Positions 60,800 to 64,000 of a DNA stretch of 64,000 nt are shown here, piece by piece. The translations under genes were made by a program, and so were the position numbers. Below the pieces are notes generated by a model, which saw only the letters and a program-made list of their open reading frames with translations, did no database searches and had not been told where the DNA came from. Each line of letters opens with the position of its first letter. Position 1 is the stretch's first letter. Source of the DNA: Citrobacter arsenatis (lineage in GTDB: Bacteria > Pseudomonadota > Gammaproteobacteria > Enterobacterales > Enterobacteriaceae); assembly GCF_004353845.1 (NCBI RefSeq), contig NZ_CP037864.1, forward strand, positions 4,340,001 to 4,404,000, given 5' to 3'.

Positions 60800-61750
60800 T
60801 TATTTCACCGCCTCCGCAGCGTTCACCGCACAGCGTACAGTGGTGCCATCGGGATAAGGCTTGTCTTTAATGGCATAGCCGCGAAAAAAGGTCAGGCCCA
60901 CATCAAACCCGGGTGAAGGATTGTCACCTCCGCGGCGGACCTTCATGTATTGCCCATTATCGTCATCCAGAATGACGCCCTTCTCCGGACCCTGCGGATC
61001 CTGGCGCGGGGATTTCGCGTAATAGTCCGGGTCGTACCAGTCGCTCACCCACTCGTAGCCGTTCTCTGACATGCCGTACAGCCCGCCGGGGGTCGGCGGA
61101 TAACGATCGACGGCATAACGCACGAAGGAACTGTCCACCCCGGTGGCCTCTTCCGTTGCCTGGCGGTCCTCGCTGGTACCGTAGTTTTCACCGCGCCCGG
61201 TTTTCTCATCCTCACGCCAGTCACCGTCATCCGTTGCCACCAGAATATACTGACCCCGGTCACGCGCCGCGTACTCCCACTGCGCTTCCGTTGGCAGGGA
61301 AAACGCCAGCCCCGTCTCCTTTTTCAGCCAGCGGCAGTAGCTGTCGGCCTCGCGCCATGACACCACCGCCGGACTGTTTTTAAAATGGTTCATATCCGCC
61401 AGCGTTTTATTATCGTATTGATCTTTGTAACGTAACTCCGGTAGTCCCGCCATTTTCAGATAAAAAGCGTAATCCTCATGGGTCACCTTGAAACGACCGA
61501 TGGAATAGCTGCTCAGCGTCACCTCATGCAGGGGTTTGGTGTCTTTTTCCGAAGAGCAGCGTGCGCCCTCGCCATGCGTGCGGGAGCAAAAATCCCCCAT
61601 CCAGAATGTGCCGCCCGGAATAAAAACCAGATCGCCGGTAATGCGTTGCAGGTATTGTGCTAATTCCGCGTTATCCCGCACCGCCGGTTCCGGTTTATCG
61701 CACCCGCTCAGCAACAGCAGTAACGCCAGGCTATATTTTCCGACCGTCAT
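60800..61750 (-). CDS. SUMF1-fold lipoprotein, copy 1
   Basis: This 316-aa protein has a lipoprotein signal with lipobox LSGC and Cys17, then one formylglycine-generating-enzyme (SUMF1/FGE-sulfatase) domain. Motifs in order are FIPGGTFWMGD, VTHEDYAFYL, PAVVSWREADSYCRWL, SLPTEAQWEYAARD, GLYGMSENGYEWVSDW and RRGGDN, ending TVRCAV. The two catalytic cysteines of true FGE appear to be missing: LTFFRGYA stands where a CxxxxC is expected. It starts in the stop of copy 2 (ATGA). It differs from copies 2 and 3 chiefly at residues 105-122. A T6SS immunity or accessory role is inferred from location. Confidence 0.87.
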   Translation of the reverse strand: MTVGKYSLALLLLLSGCDKPEPAVRDNAELAQYLQRITGDLVFIPGGTFWMGDFCSRTHGEGARCSSEKDTKPLHEVTLSSYSIGRFKVTHEDYAFYLKMAGLPELRYKDQYDNKTLADMNHFKNSPAVVSWREADSYCRWLKKETGLAFSLPTEAQWEYAARDRGQYILVATDDGDWREDEKTGRGENYGTSEDRQATEEATGVDSSFVRYAVDRYPPTPGGLYGMSENGYEWVSDWYDPDYYAKSPRQDPQGPEKGVILDDDNGQYMKVRRGGDNPSPGFDVGLTFFRGYAIKDKPYPDGTTVRCAVNAAEAVK

Positions 61751-62694
61751 TTTACCGCCTCCGCAGCGTTCACCGCACAGCGTACAGTGGTGCCATCGGG
61801 AAAATAGTTATCCTTAATGGCATAGCCGCGAAAAAAGGTGAGGCCCACATCAAACCCGGGAGAAGGACGATAACCTCCGCGGCGGACCTTCATATATTGC
61901 CCATTATCGTCATCCAGAATGACGCCCTTCTCCGGACCCTGCGGATCCTGGCGCGGAGATTTCGCGTAATAGTCCGGGTCATACCAGTCGCTCACCCACT
62001 CGTAGCCGTTCTCTGACATGCCGTACAGCCCGCCGGGGGTCGGCGGATAGCGATCGACGGCATAACGCACGGAGGAACTGTCCACCCCGGTGGCCTCTTC
62101 CGTTGCCTGGCGGTCCTCGCTGGTACCGTAGTTTTCACCGCGCCCGGTTTTCTCATCCTCACGCCAGTCGCCGTCATCCGTTGCCACCAGAATATACTGC
62201 CCCCGGTCACGCGCCGCGTACTCCCACTGCGCTTCCGTCGGCAGGGAAAACGCCAGCCCCGTCTCCTTTTTCAGCCAGCGGCAGTAGCTGTCGGCCTCGC
62301 GCCATGACACCACCGCCGGACTGTTTTTAAAATGGGTCATGTCCGCCAGCATTTTATTCCGCCATTCTTTATCAAACTGCTGGGCAGGTAACCCCGCCAT
62401 TTTCAGATAAAAAGCGTAATCCTCATGGGTCACCTTGAAACGACCGATGGAATAGCTGCTCAGCGTCACCTCATGCAGGGGTTTGGTATCTTTTTCCGAA
62501 GAGCACCGCGCCCCCTCGCCATGCGTGCGGGAGCAAAAATCCCCCATCCAGAACGTGCCGCCCGGAATAAAAACCAGATCGCCGGTGATGCGTTGCAGGT
62601 ATTGTGCTAATTCCGCGTTATTCTGCCCCGCCGGTTCCGGTTTATCGCACCCGCTCAGCAACAGCACCAGCGCCAGGCTATATTTACCGGTCAT
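61747..62694 (-). CDS. SUMF1-fold lipoprotein, copy 2
   Basis: This 315-aa protein has the same plan as copies 1 and 3, with lipobox LSGC and Cys16, one SUMF1 domain and no FGE cysteine pair. Around residue 105 it reads AQQFDKEWRNKM like copy 3. At the later loop it reads EKGVILDDDNGQYMK like copy 1. It has private changes RRGGYRPSP and AIKDNYFPDG. Both ends overlap neighbours by ATGA, so the three copies are translated in series. Confidence 0.87.
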   Translation of the reverse strand: MTGKYSLALVLLLSGCDKPEPAGQNNAELAQYLQRITGDLVFIPGGTFWMGDFCSRTHGEGARCSSEKDTKPLHEVTLSSYSIGRFKVTHEDYAFYLKMAGLPAQQFDKEWRNKMLADMTHFKNSPAVVSWREADSYCRWLKKETGLAFSLPTEAQWEYAARDRGQYILVATDDGDWREDEKTGRGENYGTSEDRQATEEATGVDSSSVRYAVDRYPPTPGGLYGMSENGYEWVSDWYDPDYYAKSPRQDPQGPEKGVILDDDNGQYMKVRRGGYRPSPGFDVGLTFFRGYAIKDNYFPDGTTVRCAVNAAEAVK

Positions 62695-63656
62695 TTCACC
62701 GCCTCCGCAGCGTTCACCGCACAGCGTACAGTGGTGCCATCGGGATAAGGCTTGTCTTTAATGGCATAGCCACGAAAAAAGGTGAGGCCCACATCAAACC
62801 CGGGTGAAGGATTGTCACCTCCGCGGCGGGCCTTCAGGTATTGCCCAGTTTTTTTATTTTTGATGACCGGAGTTTCCGGACCCTGCGGATCCTGGCGCGG
62901 AGATTTCGCGTAATAGTCCGGGTCGTACCAGTCGCTCACCCACTCGTAGCCGTTCTCTGACATGCCGTACAGCCCGCCGGGGGTCGGCGGATAACGATCG
63001 ACGGCATAACGCACGAAGGAACTGTCCACCCCGGTGGCCTCTTCCGTTGCCTGGCGGTCCTCGCTGGTAGCATAGTTTTCACCGCGCCCGCTTTTCTCAT
63101 CCTCACGCCAGTCGCCGTCATCCGTTGCCACCAGAATATACTGCCCCCGGTCACGCGCCGCGTACTCCCACTGCGCTTCCGTTGGCAGGGAAAACGGCAG
63201 CCCCGTCTCCTTTTTCAGCCAGCGGCAGTAGCTGTCGGCCTCGCGCCATGACACCACGGCCGGACTGTTTTTAAGATGGGTCATGTCCGCCAGCGTTTTA
63301 TTTCTCCATTCTTTATCAAACTGCTGGGCAGGTAACCCCGCCATTTTCAGATAAAAAGCGTAATCCTCATGGGTCACCTTGAAACGACCGATGGAATAGC
63401 TGCTCAGCGTCACCTCATGCAGGGGTTTGGTATCTTTTTCCGAAGAGCAGCGTGCCCCCTCGCCATGCGTGCGGGAGCAAAAATCCCCCATCCAGAATGT
63501 GCCGCCCGGAATAAAAACCAGATCGCCGGTAATGCGTTGCAGGTATTGTGCTAATTCCGCGTTATTCTGCCCCGCCGGCTCCGGTTTATCGCACCCGCTC
63601 AGCACCAGCACCAGCACCAGCGCCAGGCTATATTTATAAATTCGGTTATTTTCCAT
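62691..63656 (-). CDS. SUMF1-fold lipoprotein, copy 3
   Basis: This 321-aa protein has a slightly longer signal, MENNRIYKYSLALVLVLVLS with the lipobox cysteine following, and then the same SUMF1 domain. The late loop reads ETPVIKNKKTGQYLKARRGG, different from the DDDNGQYMK of the other two. It is the first of the three to be translated and its ATG overlaps the stop of the edge ORF (TAATG). As the most upstream copy it may be the partner of whatever effector lies to the right. Confidence 0.87.
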   Translation of the reverse strand: MENNRIYKYSLALVLVLVLSGCDKPEPAGQNNAELAQYLQRITGDLVFIPGGTFWMGDFCSRTHGEGARCSSEKDTKPLHEVTLSSYSIGRFKVTHEDYAFYLKMAGLPAQQFDKEWRNKTLADMTHLKNSPAVVSWREADSYCRWLKKETGLPFSLPTEAQWEYAARDRGQYILVATDDGDWREDEKSGRGENYATSEDRQATEEATGVDSSFVRYAVDRYPPTPGGLYGMSENGYEWVSDWYDPDYYAKSPRQDPQGPETPVIKNKKTGQYLKARRGGDNPSPGFDVGLTFFRGYAIKDKPYPDGTTVRCAVNAAEAVK

Positions 63657-64000
63657 TAATCGTTACTCTCCCACTTTTGCTGATACTGTGGTTCAACCGG
63701 TACAAAATGACACAGTGAGCTATAGAATGGGTTGTCATCACAATGCAGCTTATATTGCTTACTGCAGTTCGGAGAAAAAGAATAGCCGTAGGTTGGTTTT
63801 TCCTTTAAACGTGACACGAGCTCATCGAAATCGCGTAGTTCTAGTTTATCGATGATATCATCCAGCCCGTCATCACTATCAATGCCCGTCTGCAGGAATA
63901 TCCGGATATTCTTTTGTGCCATTTTAACAATCGCATCCTCATTACCCGGATACACCGTTCCCATTGCGGTAATGCGCGTCAACACCTTTTTCCACTCCCG
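63656..64000 (-). CDS. C-terminal part of an unrecognised protein, cut by the window edge
   Basis: The frame is open to the last base of the window, so this is probably the end of a longer protein. The visible ~114 residues begin REWKKVLTRITAMGTVYPGN and end VPVEPQYQQKWESND. A GTG at 63985 could start a 109-aa protein, but I see no ribosome site for it. There is no membrane helix. I do not recognise a domain. Four cysteines sit in the last 45 residues (PNCSKQY, LHCDD, SLCHF). It is coupled to the first SUMF1 gene by TAATG, and an effector or adaptor role is possible. Confidence 0.6.
   Translation of the reverse strand, partial: REWKKVLTRITAMGTVYPGNEDAIVKMAQKNIRIFLQTGIDSDDGLDDIIDKLELRDFDELVSRLKEKPTYGYSFSPNCSKQYKLHCDDNPFYSSLCHFVPVEPQYQQKWESND

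Noticed and set aside
60800..63656. Considered whether the three SUMF1 genes are an assembly duplication
   Set aside because: The copies differ in signal peptides and in three internal patches, and each overlaps its own neighbour correctly, so they are real separate genes.

Overview
The window is chromosomal DNA of an enterobacterium. From position 1 to the tRNA-Phe gene near 45.8 kb, the gene content and order match the segment that runs from sbm/scpA to pheV in Escherichia coli, and the proteins are very close to the E. coli ones. The gene block between epd and tktA differs from the one I remember for E. coli K-12: it holds a PPC/DUF296 gene and a four-gene ECF transporter. The region after pheV also differs. 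Citrobacter is my best guess for the genus, from memory of gene order and not from a search.

Layout. 0.05-5.5 kb: scpA-argK-scpB-scpC, the Sleeping Beauty methylmalonyl-CoA operon that interconverts succinyl-CoA and propionyl-CoA, with the LysR gene ygfI facing it. 6.5-12.6 kb: yggE, argO, mscS and the glycolytic operon epd-pgk-fbaA, all on the minus strand. Candidate Cra and CRP sites lie upstream of epd. 13-16 kb: the ECF (energy-coupling factor) uptake operon. 16-23.4 kb: tktA, loiP, then speB, speA and the tiny yqgB of polyamine synthesis. 23.4-34.9 kb: metK, galP with gal operator and CRP sites, sprT, endA, rsmE, gshB, yqgE, ruvX, yggR facing yggS-yggT-yggU-rdgB-hemW. 35-45.7 kb: ansB, yggN, yggL, trmB, mutY-yggX-mltC, nupG, speC, yqgA. 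Seven REP/BIME palindromes and one 120-bp dispersed repeat sit between these core genes.

Island. pheV (45786-45861) is followed by a terminator and, 162 bp on, by an imperfect 21-bp copy of the tRNA 3' end. This is the signature of integration at a tRNA. Beyond it lie two AT-rich plus-strand genes, a soluble MCP-like protein with a C-terminal CZB zinc domain and a dienelactone-hydrolase-like protein. The long minus-strand type VI secretion (T6SS) operon then runs to the right edge: an unrecognised C-terminal fragment, three tandem near-identical SUMF1-fold lipoproteins, a one-TM unknown, a PAAR spike tip, a two-TM unknown, tssM, tssA, tssF, tssG, tssJ, tssE and a second ImpA_N (VasL-type) gene. 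The remaining core T6SS genes (tssB, tssC, tssK, tssL, hcp, clpV, vgrG) are not in the window and should lie to the right of 64000.

The most interesting region is 60.8-64.0 kb. The three SUMF1-fold lipoproteins are translationally coupled, differ mainly in three short patches, appear to lack the cysteine pair of true formylglycine-generating enzymes, and sit where T6SS clusters usually keep effector and immunity genes. I infer that they are a duplicated family of envelope immunity or accessory proteins. The sequence does not prove it.
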